From the NCBI GenBank assembly GCA_016202645.1, contig JACQOF010000036.1, positions 1-30,327 on the forward strand: a DNA stretch of 30,327 nt, written 5' to 3'. The notes beneath the pieces were generated by a model. The model made no database searches and had not been told where the DNA came from. It saw nothing but the letters and a program-made list of their open reading frames with translations. Positions 7,734 to 15,507 of the stretch are shown here, piece by piece (the stretch's first letter is position 1; the number at the start of each line of letters is the position of its first letter). A program made the position numbers and the translations under genes. Origin of the DNA: a bacterium. GTDB lineage: Bacteria; Lindowbacteria; 2-12-FULL-62-27.

Positions 7734-8987
7734 ATGAAACGCCTGACCTGGTTGTATGTGCCGACCCTCTATTTCGCGGAGAGCCTTCCCTACTTCATGG
7801 TGAACTCCGTCTCCATATTTATGTACAAGAGCATGGGCGTGTCGAACACGGTGATCGGCCTGACGAGCTACCTGTACCTGCCGTGGGTCATCAAGATGTT
7901 CTGGGGCCCGGCGGTTGACCTCTACGCGACCAAGCGCGGCTGGATCCGGAGCATGCAGATTCTGATGGCGCTGGCGTTCGGGGTCCTTGCCGTCGCTCTC
8001 TTCTCCCCGGCCTACCTGACCCTGTCTCTCATCATCTTCACGGTTGTCGCCTTTCTTTCGGCGACCCACGACATCGCCACGGACGGATTTTACATGCTGG
8101 CGCTGTCGAAGGATGACCAGGCGTTTTACGTCGGGATCCGGTCCCTCTTCTACAGGCTCGGCGCGATCTTCACGACCAGCGGCATCGTCATTTGGGCGGG
8201 ACGGATCGAGACCTCGACGGGGAATATTCCCTACGCCTGGTCGGTGGCCGCCTGGATGGCGGCGGGAACGCTTCTGGCGCTGTTTGTCTTTCACACCTTC
8301 TTCCTTCCCCGACCGCCGGAAGACGTGAAGGGCCTGCATGCGGAATCGGAGGAGGGGACATATCTCAACGTGTTCAAAACCTATTTTCAACAGCCGGGGA
8401 TCCTTCCGGTTGTCCTGTTCATTCTTCTCTATCGCCTTGGCGAGGCGATGCTGGTGAAGATGCTCGTGCCGTTTTTGCGGGATCCGCGAGAGGCCGGCGG
8501 GCTGGGCATTGACACCGCGCAGGTCGGATTCATCTACGGGACGGTCGGGATCGTGAGCCTGGTGGCGGGGGGACTCTTGGGCGGCTGGGTGATCTCCCGG
8601 TTCGGGCTTAAAAAATGCATCTGGCCGATGGCGATCGCGCTGAACCTGCCCGACGCGGGCTACGTCTATCTCGCCAAGACCGCCGAACCGGCGATGACGG
8701 CGGTCTACGCGGCGGTCGGGATCGAGCAGTTCGGCTACGGCCTCGGATTCACGGCCTTCATGGTTTTTCTGATGGAAACGTCCAAAGGCGCCTACAAAAC
8801 CGCCCACTTCGCCATCTCAACCGGCCTCATGGCCCTCGGCATGATGGTCCCCGGGATGATCAGCGGAAAACTGCAGGAACTCCTCGGCTACGGAGATTTT
8901 TTCATCCTGGTCCTGGCCCTCACACTACCCGGCATGCTCATCATCCCGTTTTTACCCATCGAGGAGACGAACCGGAAATCAGAGTAA
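7734..8987 (+). CDS. AmpG-like MFS transporter (PAT family)
   Basis: A 417-residue, 12-segment major facilitator. The start MKRLTWLYVPTLYFAESLPY at 7734 is where similarity should begin, although the frame is open far upstream through the lexA region. The early motif YLYLPWVIKMFWGPAVD and the SATHDIATDGFYM stretch (about residue 105) correspond to the LPYxxKFLWAPxxD and ATQDIAxDxY motifs of the AmpG/PAT family, which imports muropeptides or carries acetyl-CoA. Substrate is unknown: the peptidoglycan-recycling genes usually found near ampG are absent here. It diverges from lexA and has no convincing Shine-Dalgarno sequence. Confidence 0.85.
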   Translation: MKRLTWLYVPTLYFAESLPYFMVNSVSIFMYKSMGVSNTVIGLTSYLYLPWVIKMFWGPAVDLYATKRGWIRSMQILMALAFGVLAVALFSPAYLTLSLIIFTVVAFLSATHDIATDGFYMLALSKDDQAFYVGIRSLFYRLGAIFTTSGIVIWAGRIETSTGNIPYAWSVAAWMAAGTLLALFVFHTFFLPRPPEDVKGLHAESEEGTYLNVFKTYFQQPGILPVVLFILLYRLGEAMLVKMLVPFLRDPREAGGLGIDTAQVGFIYGTVGIVSLVAGGLLGGWVISRFGLKKCIWPMAIALNLPDAGYVYLAKTAEPAMTAVYAAVGIEQFGYGLGFTAFMVFLMETSKGAYKTAHFAISTGLMALGMMVPGMISGKLQELLGYGDFFILVLALTLPGMLIIPFLPIEETNRKSE

Positions 8988-9128
8988 GAGGCCGCCGCCT
9001 TATACGTGTTGATCTAGATACTCGGATTCCCATGTGTGTAACCCCCCGATAAACGGCGGAAACAAAGACCACGGACAGACACACGGACAAAAACCGGTTT
9101 CTCTATGAAACGTCCCCTACTTCTTCTC
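8988..9128. other. Convergent intergenic gap, no gene seen
   Basis: This 141-bp gap lies between the MFS transporter and the nuclease gene, which converge on it. It contains a short purine-rich motif (CCACGGACAGACACACGGACA, around 9071-9091) resembling the start of fliP near 6302-6322. I see no clear rho-independent terminator. Base composition begins to shift to lower GC here. Confidence 0.5.
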
Positions 9129-10175
9129 CTATATCTGCTGCGTTGCACGGCATTGTGGATAAGCTGTGCAACCCCAAAACTTACCTCTTCTTCCTGAAAC
9201 AACCCGCATTTGATTCCCACATTTGGCGCAAATCACGACATTTCCATTGAATGCGTCCTTCAAGTCTTTGAGGTTGACGTTTAAGGAAACGGAATGTTGC
9301 TTGCTGCAAGTTAGACTTATTGGACCATTGGGCCAGCTAAAAACAACTCGGTCTGCACATTCCCGACAAATGGCTTCGATGGTGATTTTATCGCTCTCTT
9401 GGGGGAAAACCGTGGACAATAGTTCCCCAAGCCTATCGATGCCGATTAATTCGACGTTGTGACCTCGCGCGCACTCTATCGCAGTAGCCGTGAAACGAGA
9501 CGTTGTAACAAAGAAGCCGCCATCAGCCTTGTCTCCGAGCATGGCACCAAGAAATTTTTGGATTTCCGGCCGGCCAACTCTTTGATCTTCCGCGTAACGT
9601 TTGCATTCGATTAAGAACTTTTTACCGCCCTTGAGAGCGATGGCATCGCGCCCTTGGTCATTTGTGTATGGTGTTTGTGTTACGCTGTAACCCAACTTCT
9701 TAAACATATCCGCAATCAGATCCTCGAAGTTCTGCGGTGAGAGCATTCGTACATTCTCGACCCTTTGGAAATAAACTCTTGCAGCCCGTTCTAATGCGTT
9801 TCGCCTTGTTTCTCGTGCAAGTTTATAAATCTCCATCTTCCTTTTTTGGAGCGCTTCCATCTCTAAAAATCGCCGTCTATCTGACCTACACGCTCTGCAC
9901 TTGCCTCTTATTTCGCCACCGAAGACCCGATGCGGACAAGGATAAAAAGACTCATACCACCTTTGGGCTACAGTTACGGGCGTCATGAGTAGCGCGTTTA
10001 CTTTGAATAGACCGAATAGACCGACAACCAGAACAATTGACTCGGCGGGCCCCTTGGCTTCTGCGAGAACGTGCACAAGAAAGAAGATATACAAGACAGA
10101 AGCCACTACTCGAACAGACCACCCAATGATGGTTAGGGTGCGTTGGCCAAGTCGAAAGATGCGAAGTTTATCCAT
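9129..10175 (-). CDS. Membrane-anchored Mrr-type restriction endonuclease with topoisomerase-type zinc finger
   Basis: A 348-residue protein from the ATG at 10175 (MDKLRIFRLGQ). Two hydrophobic segments (about 13-37 and 46-67) suggest membrane anchoring. A first Cys cluster follows (C80, C93, C96), then a charged helix (about 100-140). The PF04471-like Mrr catalytic domain runs from about 143 to 255, with NFEDLIADMFKKLGY, D177 in GRDAIAL, and E190/K192 in IECKRY: the D...ExK nuclease core looks intact. More Cys pairs follow (C270/C273/C290). At the C-terminus CAKCGNQMRVVSGRRGKFWGCTAYPQC is a topoisomerase I-type zinc finger (C316, C319, C336, C342). Such proteins are generally taken to act on foreign or modified DNA; the exact target is unknown. 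The gene is clearly less GC-rich than its neighbours, suggesting transfer. Confidence 0.85.
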   Translation of the reverse strand: MDKLRIFRLGQRTLTIIGWSVRVVASVLYIFFLVHVLAEAKGPAESIVLVVGLFGLFKVNALLMTPVTVAQRWYESFYPCPHRVFGGEIRGKCRACRSDRRRFLEMEALQKRKMEIYKLARETRRNALERAARVYFQRVENVRMLSPQNFEDLIADMFKKLGYSVTQTPYTNDQGRDAIALKGGKKFLIECKRYAEDQRVGRPEIQKFLGAMLGDKADGGFFVTTSRFTATAIECARGHNVELIGIDRLGELLSTVFPQESDKITIEAICRECADRVVFSWPNGPISLTCSKQHSVSLNVNLKDLKDAFNGNVVICAKCGNQMRVVSGRRGKFWGCTAYPQCRATQQI

Positions 10176-10317
10176 TGCGACGCCATACTCCCCACGTCCA
10201 TCTGGTCTTGTCCCTGTATATCCGTGCTGTTGGTACCGACACGCGTGCCGGATGCATCGACCCATTGCTTGTTACCGCGAATATCACTGTGTAGATCATG
10301 GACGGAAAATCAATCGG

Positions 10318-10542
10318 CTACGCGGCCACCTTTCGGCGGCCCGGATATTTGTCCAGATATTCCTCGATTCGGCGCATGTCCGCCATCGTGTAAAACTGTT
10401 CCCTACACGCATCACATTCCCAATAGGTCGCCCGTGGAATTCGCACCTCTCTCCCGCCGCGGCCGTGAGTAATGCCGCCCCTCTTGTGTCGAATTTTTTT
10501 TGATTCACACGCCGGGCATTCGTCGAACTCCAATTCTTCCAT
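10318..10542 (-). CDS. YgiT/MqsA-type zinc-ribbon protein, probable antitoxin
   Basis: A 74-residue protein from the ATG at 10542 (MEELEFDECPAC); AAGGAGGTG ends 6 nt upstream, so the start is well supported. Two CxxC pairs (CPAC and CDAC), separated by a basic, beta-strand-like stretch and ATYWEC, form the zinc ribbon seen in YgiT-type domains such as the MqsA N-terminus. A short helix follows (MADMRRIEEYLDKYP). There is no helix-turn-helix, unlike full-length MqsA. It lies 19 nt downstream of the toxin-like gene, in the toxin-first order of mqsRA. Function is inferred from fold and pairing. Confidence 0.75.
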   Translation of the reverse strand: MEELEFDECPACESKKIRHKRGGITHGRGGREVRIPRATYWECDACREQFYTMADMRRIEEYLDKYPGRRKVAA

Positions 10543-10561
10543 CGCTTTCACCTCCTTCCAT

Positions 10562-10879
10562 TCAATCCGCATCGGTCGAACGCTTGGCTGAAATCAAAAC
10601 ATAAAACACCGGCTTGTCTTTCTTCTTTCGAAGGACGCCTTTTGTATAAATCCGTATGCCCGCGTCCGTCGGCGCAACAATGATCCAAACCTTCTCTCGT
10701 GCCTGCTTGCGAAAGGGACTGCGTGACCGTTTCGACCGCACCGCCCGTGCGTTCATCAAGGATTGGTACACGTCCACGTCCATCAAATTATCCGCGCCCA
10801 TCTCCTGCCGGGCTTTCAGTGTAAACGCCACATTTCCCGTGAGGACAGCCAGCCGAATCTCTCTTAGAATATCTTCCAC
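10562..10879 (-). CDS. DUF4258/MqsR-like small protein, probable toxin
   Basis: A 105-residue basic protein. I choose the GTG at 10879 (VEDILREIRLAVLTGNVAFT); the longer TTG reading at 10915 would begin on the -35 box. It has the compact layout of DUF4258 proteins: an early helix with NVAFTLKARQEM, a DVDVYQSLMNARAV segment, then beta strands EKVWIIVAPTDAGIRIYTKGVL and FYVLISAKRS. These are thought to resemble RelE/MqsR RNases. Adjacency to a YgiT-type zinc ribbon strongly suggests a type II toxin-antitoxin pair, but no catalytic residue can be named with certainty. The transcript is predicted to be leaderless. The gene lies in the low-GC islet. Confidence 0.65.
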   Translation of the reverse strand: MEDILREIRLAVLTGNVAFTLKARQEMGADNLMDVDVYQSLMNARAVRSKRSRSPFRKQAREKVWIIVAPTDAGIRIYTKGVLRKKKDKPVFYVLISAKRSTDAD

Positions 10880-10886
10880 TGTCGAA

Positions 10887-10915
10887 AGATTACCCCGACT
10901 CCCCGGAAGTGTCAA
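10887..10915 (-). promoter_or_regulatory. Promoter of the toxin/antitoxin pair
   Basis: Minus strand: consensus -35 TTGACA (10910-10915), 17-bp spacer, -10 TAATCT (10887-10892). The GTG start follows 7 nt after the -10, with no Shine-Dalgarno sequence. The -35 begins 8 nt after the stop codon of the upstream cyclase gene, so the pair has its own promoter. Confidence 0.7.
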
Positions 10916-10923
10916 ACCGGAAA

Positions 10924-13851
10924 TCAGAGCAGGAGTTTTTCGATTTCCTCCGCCAGGACTTCCGCGTGCGCGTGGTCGCCCCGGGCCACGGCGGATCGGG
11001 CTTCCTCTATTTTTTCCTTTACGCGGCGGGCGCGGTCGTCGAGTTTCGCCTCGAAGCGGCCGAAGCGCGCCGGCCAGTCCGGGGCGGCCATGAGCTGTTC
11101 GATGGCGACGGTCTGGGCTTCGTAGATGACGTCAAGCCGGATCCGGTAAAGCGTCACGGGGGCGTCCTTGCCCTTGAGGCGGGTCGGGCCGATCCATTCG
11201 ACCGCGTCGTTTTTGGACTGCATTTCCCGGTGGACGGCCTCCGTCAAACAGATGCACATGGGCCTCGCGACGGCCTCGACCCGCGCGGCCGTGTTGACGG
11301 TGTCGCCGAAGATGTCATCGCGGTCGATGAGGACGTCTCCCACATGGATCCCGGCGCGGAACCGCACGCGGTCGTCCTCCTGGAGGATCTGATTTTTTTT
11401 GGCGAGGTACAGAAGAATCTCGAGGCAGGATCCGACGGCGGCCGAGCTGGTTTCGTAGGCGACGAGGAATCCGTCACCGAGGCGTTTGACGAGACGGCCG
11501 GCGTGCTTTTTCACGAAGGGCATGATTTCGTCCTCCACCTGCACGAGGAACATCCCGAGCTCGATGACCGTCATCCGCGCGGCGCGGGGGGTAAAGCCGG
11601 CGATGTCGAGAAATGCGATCGCCATCCGCCGCAGGGATTTCGATATCTGGAAATCGGCCTGGGCCTTTGCCGCCGGGCGCCGACGCAGGAGTGTCTTCAA
11701 GTCCTCCGCGGCGTCTGCGCGCTGGCGGCGGGGTTTCAGAAAATCCGAAAAGCGGCGGCCGGCCATGACGGCCTTGAAGGCGGACACGACGGCATCTTCT
11801 TCCTCACGCATCCGGCCGATCCGGGAAAGGAGGGCCTGAAAGAGCGCATGACGGCTGTCGTCGGGCAGGTCTTCCTCACAGAGATCTTCCACGAGGCGGT
11901 AGGCGCCGACCGGAATGGAACTCTCGGATCCGATCAGACCCGCGACCAGGTCCACCCGGTTGGGATCCTTCAGCCGGGTCAAAAGTCCCACCGCGGCGGC
12001 CTGGACCATGGAACTTTTGTGGTCCTTGAGGTCGTACAGCTGGGGACTGACGGCGTCGGGCGGGAGGTCGGCGTTGGCGTCTAGAAGTTTTTCGAGGCCG
12101 AGGAGCGCCGCGAGTTTACGGTCTTCCTCCGGCGCCCGCATTTCCTTGAGGAAGACCGGCAGATGCACGCGGTCGCCCATCCGGCCGATGGCCTGGATCA
12201 CGACGAATCGAAGCGCGCCCCGGAGGTCCGGCAGGCGCTTCATCAGAAGATTCGACACGGCCGCGTCCGGTTTGGCGGTCAGAAGTTCCACCGCCGCGCG
12301 GAACGGTTCCGCGCGGGTGGAGCGCTCGATCACGTGCAGGAGCGTCTGCCGCACCTTCGGGACTTCGGTGTCGTGCGTCAGCCCGCGGATCCATGCCGAC
12401 ACGTCCGCCGAATCGCCCTTCCGGATCGCCTCGCAAACCGCCGCCTGGGATATCCCCTCGCCGCAGCCGGCCAGATGGATGACGGCCTGCCACTCAAGTT
12501 CTCCGTCCGAATGGGCCTTCGCCATGTCCCGGACGTGGCGGAGCGGCACGACGAGGCTCTGCTCCCGGATCGGCGGGAGAATTTTGAGCAGGCGCTTGAT
12601 CGGAATAAACGCGCCGGCTGGAATCAGACGGACTTCCGTCGCGATGCGCTTGCGGATGCGCTCGTCCTCCACCGCGAGGATTTCCTCCATGACGGGGCCG
12701 AGTTCCCGTTCGGACGGAAAAGACCGGCATCGCGTCCGGACCGCGCGCAGAAAGTCCTCCCGTGGAAGTTTTCCGGAGAGGACGTTCAGGAGAGCGGCCG
12801 AGAGGTCCGTCGATCCGCTCCGGAAAATCGCCCGACGCAGCTGCGCCAGCGTGCGGTCCATTTCGCCCACCATCGAGCCGGGCGACGGCTTGAATTTGTC
12901 GAGCACGCCGGTCTGGCGGCGCAGAAGACTCAGGACCGCCTGGATGACGACGAGGCGGCCGGTCTTGTCCGTCACCCAGCGGCCGAGCATGCGCGTCAGA
13001 CGGTCGTCGGTCACAACAGGCTCCTCTTTTCCGTGAATAAATGCGGCAGGACCCGCGCAGTATATCCTGAGGACGTCCCGGATGACAGACGTCGGCAGGG
13101 CAACCGACAAAACTCGCTGTGCGGCGGCGCCCTGAACCTCGGATGAATCGGACTTGAGCGCGTCTTCGAGAACGCCGGTTGGGACGGCGGGCGACGACCG
13201 GATGAGTCCGGTACGAACGCCGGCGTCGGCGGCGCGGTATTCCGGGAGTTCGAATACCCGTTCGCCCATCACCCTGGACAATGCGTCCACCGCGGCGGCC
13301 CGGACCGGCTGATCCGGATCCATGAGAAGTTGCCGAAGAGGGGCAAGGACATTTCCCGGAGGATCCGTCGGCCGGGCGATGAGCCTGCCGAAAAGCGAGA
13401 CGGCCGGCGCGCGGAGGTCGGGATAAGGCGTGTCCACGCGCATGAGGCCTCGAAAGAACCCGTCGATGACGTCCGACCCCGCGCCGTGCGCGGCGATCAC
13501 ATACAGCGCCGCGGGTTTCAGGCCGTCGGCCAACTGTTCGAACCGCCGGCAGATATCCTCCGCGACGGGGGTGTCGCCGATCGATTCGAGCGCGTCGAGA
13601 ACGGCGACGGTGAAGTTCCGCTCCTCATCCGTGGGCTGACGGCCATACATTTTTTGGAGATGCTCCAGAATGTTCGGCAGAAATTCCTTGAGGCCCAGTT
13701 CCCCGATGAGCCGAACCGCGCCCGCGCGAATGTCCTGGTCCGTGTCCCCGAGATCGGCCTGGACCAGCCGGAAGGACTCTTTGTCATCGAGCTGGGCGAT
13801 CAGGCGCTGAAGTCCAAGCCGAAACCGCCGGTCGACAAGCGAGACCGTCAT
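10924..13851 (-). CDS. HEAT-repeat protein fused to a class III adenylate/guanylate cyclase
   Basis: A 975-residue soluble protein. Residues 1 to about 700 are helical and repeat-like, with many HEAT-type units (for example DIRAGAVRLIGELGLKEFLPNILEHL, and QPVRAAAVDALSRVMG). Residues 743-905 are a class III cyclase domain: metal-binding D749 in FLDIAGFT and D793 in RLGDGFLVAY, the base-selecting K789 with D850 in FGDTVN, and transition-state N853 and R857 in VNTAARVE. All key residues are present, and the Lys/Asp pair favours ATP over GTP. A charged helical tail follows. The ATG overlaps the panC stop (ATGA), so it is translated with panC. The HEAT region probably senses or scaffolds a partner; which one is unknown. 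Confidence 0.85.
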   Translation of the reverse strand: MTVSLVDRRFRLGLQRLIAQLDDKESFRLVQADLGDTDQDIRAGAVRLIGELGLKEFLPNILEHLQKMYGRQPTDEERNFTVAVLDALESIGDTPVAEDICRRFEQLADGLKPAALYVIAAHGAGSDVIDGFFRGLMRVDTPYPDLRAPAVSLFGRLIARPTDPPGNVLAPLRQLLMDPDQPVRAAAVDALSRVMGERVFELPEYRAADAGVRTGLIRSSPAVPTGVLEDALKSDSSEVQGAAAQRVLSVALPTSVIRDVLRIYCAGPAAFIHGKEEPVVTDDRLTRMLGRWVTDKTGRLVVIQAVLSLLRRQTGVLDKFKPSPGSMVGEMDRTLAQLRRAIFRSGSTDLSAALLNVLSGKLPREDFLRAVRTRCRSFPSERELGPVMEEILAVEDERIRKRIATEVRLIPAGAFIPIKRLLKILPPIREQSLVVPLRHVRDMAKAHSDGELEWQAVIHLAGCGEGISQAAVCEAIRKGDSADVSAWIRGLTHDTEVPKVRQTLLHVIERSTRAEPFRAAVELLTAKPDAAVSNLLMKRLPDLRGALRFVVIQAIGRMGDRVHLPVFLKEMRAPEEDRKLAALLGLEKLLDANADLPPDAVSPQLYDLKDHKSSMVQAAAVGLLTRLKDPNRVDLVAGLIGSESSIPVGAYRLVEDLCEEDLPDDSRHALFQALLSRIGRMREEEDAVVSAFKAVMAGRRFSDFLKPRRQRADAAEDLKTLLRRRPAAKAQADFQISKSLRRMAIAFLDIAGFTPRAARMTVIELGMFLVQVEDEIMPFVKKHAGRLVKRLGDGFLVAYETSSAAVGSCLEILLYLAKKNQILQEDDRVRFRAGIHVGDVLIDRDDIFGDTVNTAARVEAVARPMCICLTEAVHREMQSKNDAVEWIGPTRLKGKDAPVTLYRIRLDVIYEAQTVAIEQLMAAPDWPARFGRFEAKLDDRARRVKEKIEEARSAVARGDHAHAEVLAEEIEKLLL

Positions 13852-14690
13852 CGGACCCTTTGAGGAAGGTTGTCGATCAGATGGGTGCCGTCGATCCTGG
13901 CCGACACCAGAATCCGATAGGGGACGCCCCGCCGGAGCCGGCCCCGGGGCACGGTGAAGTCCCGCTCGTCTATCAAAGCGGCGTAAAGGGGACGGATGCC
14001 GCCGCGCCGGAGCGCTCGGGAGATTTCCGCGACCACGGCGCGGGGATTTCGGTTCTTCGCGCCGCGGGCGAGAGCGAGCGACCGGTACAGCCCGGCGGCG
14101 TGGCGGCGGCCTGCGGGAGTCAGCCGGGCGTTCCGTGATGAGAGCGCGAGACCCTGCTCATTGCGCGCGGTCGGAACCGGCACGATCCGGACGCCCGGAA
14201 ACAAAGTTTCGGAAAGGCGCCGCACCAGCCAGAGCTGTTGGAAATCTTTTTCGCCGAAAAAGGCGTGCGTCGGCCGGACCTGCGAAAACAGGACGGCGAC
14301 GATGGTGAGAACGCCTTCGAAATGGCCCGGACGGACGGCGCCTTCATACAGCCGCGACACCCGCTCCTCGCGGACCCGAACGCCGGTTTCCGGAAGGACG
14401 GCGGAACGCGCCGGACAGTAGACGACGTCAGCGCCCCAGCGGCGCAACAGGGAAAGATCGGACTTGAGAGCGCGGGGATACCGGCGATAAGCCGTGGACG
14501 ATTCGAACTGGAGCGGATTCACAAAAATACTGACGACGGTCGCGCCGCACGTCCGCCGGCTCCGGCGCACCAGACGCTTGTGCCCGGCGTGAAGCGCGCC
14601 CATCGTCGCGACGAAACCGATCGGACGGCCGCCGCGCCGGAACGAAGCCAGCGCCCGGGACAATGCCTTCGGATGACGGACGATCAGCAT
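13848..14690 (-). CDS. panC: Pantothenate synthetase
   Basis: Joins pantoate and beta-alanine with ATP to make pantothenate (vitamin B5), the precursor of coenzyme A. It has 280 residues, the usual length. Visible motifs are VATMGALHAGHKRLV (nucleotide-binding HxGH), SIFVNPLQF, FFGEKDFQQ, and ALSSRN (KMSKS-equivalent region). The ATG at 14690 is 1 nt after the panB stop, and its own stop overlaps the start of the HEAT-cyclase gene. The protein is unusually arginine-rich for the family, in line with high GC. Confidence 0.95.
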   Translation of the reverse strand: MLIVRHPKALSRALASFRRGGRPIGFVATMGALHAGHKRLVRRSRRTCGATVVSIFVNPLQFESSTAYRRYPRALKSDLSLLRRWGADVVYCPARSAVLPETGVRVREERVSRLYEGAVRPGHFEGVLTIVAVLFSQVRPTHAFFGEKDFQQLWLVRRLSETLFPGVRIVPVPTARNEQGLALSSRNARLTPAGRRHAAGLYRSLALARGAKNRNPRAVVAEISRALRRGGIRPLYAALIDERDFTVPRGRLRRGVPYRILVSARIDGTHLIDNLPQRVR

Positions 14691-14691
14691 C

Positions 14692-15507
14692 CTAAGGATT
14701 GTTGTGGAAAACGTTCTCCTCGGACGGGAATTTTCCGGAGGAGACGTCTGCCAGGAATTGTTTGACTGCGGACGTCGCGTCCTCTCCCAGTTCCGCGTAG
14801 CGTTTGAGAAAATTCGGGGCGAAGGACGTGTTGAGGCCGACGAGGTCGTGGAACACCAGGATTTGCGCGTCGACCTTGCGGCCCGCGCCGATCCCGATCG
14901 TCGGGACGCCGACGGTCTTCGTCACTCGCGCCGCCGTTTCCTCGGTCACCAGCTCCAGAACGATCCCGAACACACCCGCTTTCTCCAGGGCCTTCGCGTC
15001 CGCCACCAGACGCTTGGCGCCCGGCTCGCCGCGGCCCTGCACGCGATAGCCGCCGATCCTGAGATAATGCTGGGGCGTCATGCCGATGTGGCCGAGAACG
15101 GGGATGCCGCGCTCGACAAGACGGGAAACGACGCCGGCGATTTCGGCGCCGCCCTCGACTTTCACGGCGTGCGCGCCGGCCTCGGACAGAAACCGGCCGG
15201 CGTTCCGGACCGCATCTGTTTCGTCTACGCCGTAGGATAAAAACGGCATGTCGGCGATCACAAAGGACCGGACCGCCGAGCGCGTGACGGCTTTTGTGTG
15301 ATAGACCATGTCGTCCATCGTCACCGAGAGCGTCGTTTCATGGCCCTGGATCGACGTGGCGAGACTGTCGCCGACCAGGAGAATCCGGACTCCCGCTTCT
15401 TCCGCGATCCGCGCCGACCAGGCCTCATACAGGGACAGGACCGTGAAGGCCTCGCCTTTTTTCTTGGCCTCCCGGAACCAGGGGACGTTGACCGCGCGGG
15501 CGGGCAT
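14692..15507 (-). CDS. panB: 3-methyl-2-oxobutanoate hydroxymethyltransferase
   Basis: Transfers a hydroxymethyl group from methylene-tetrahydrofolate to ketoisovalerate, the first committed step of pantothenate synthesis. It has 271 residues from the ATG at 15507 (MPARAVNVPWFREAKKKG), which overlaps the stop of the preceding PLP-enzyme gene as TGATG. Family motifs are VGDSLATSIQGHETTLSVTMDDMVYHTKAV, DMPFLSYG, KVEGG, GHIGMTPQ, and GIGAGRKVDAQILVFHDLVGL. Only panB and panC are here; panD and panE are not in the window. Confidence 0.96.
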   Translation of the reverse strand: MPARAVNVPWFREAKKKGEAFTVLSLYEAWSARIAEEAGVRILLVGDSLATSIQGHETTLSVTMDDMVYHTKAVTRSAVRSFVIADMPFLSYGVDETDAVRNAGRFLSEAGAHAVKVEGGAEIAGVVSRLVERGIPVLGHIGMTPQHYLRIGGYRVQGRGEPGAKRLVADAKALEKAGVFGIVLELVTEETAARVTKTVGVPTIGIGAGRKVDAQILVFHDLVGLNTSFAPNFLKRYAELGEDATSAVKQFLADVSSGKFPSEENVFHNNP

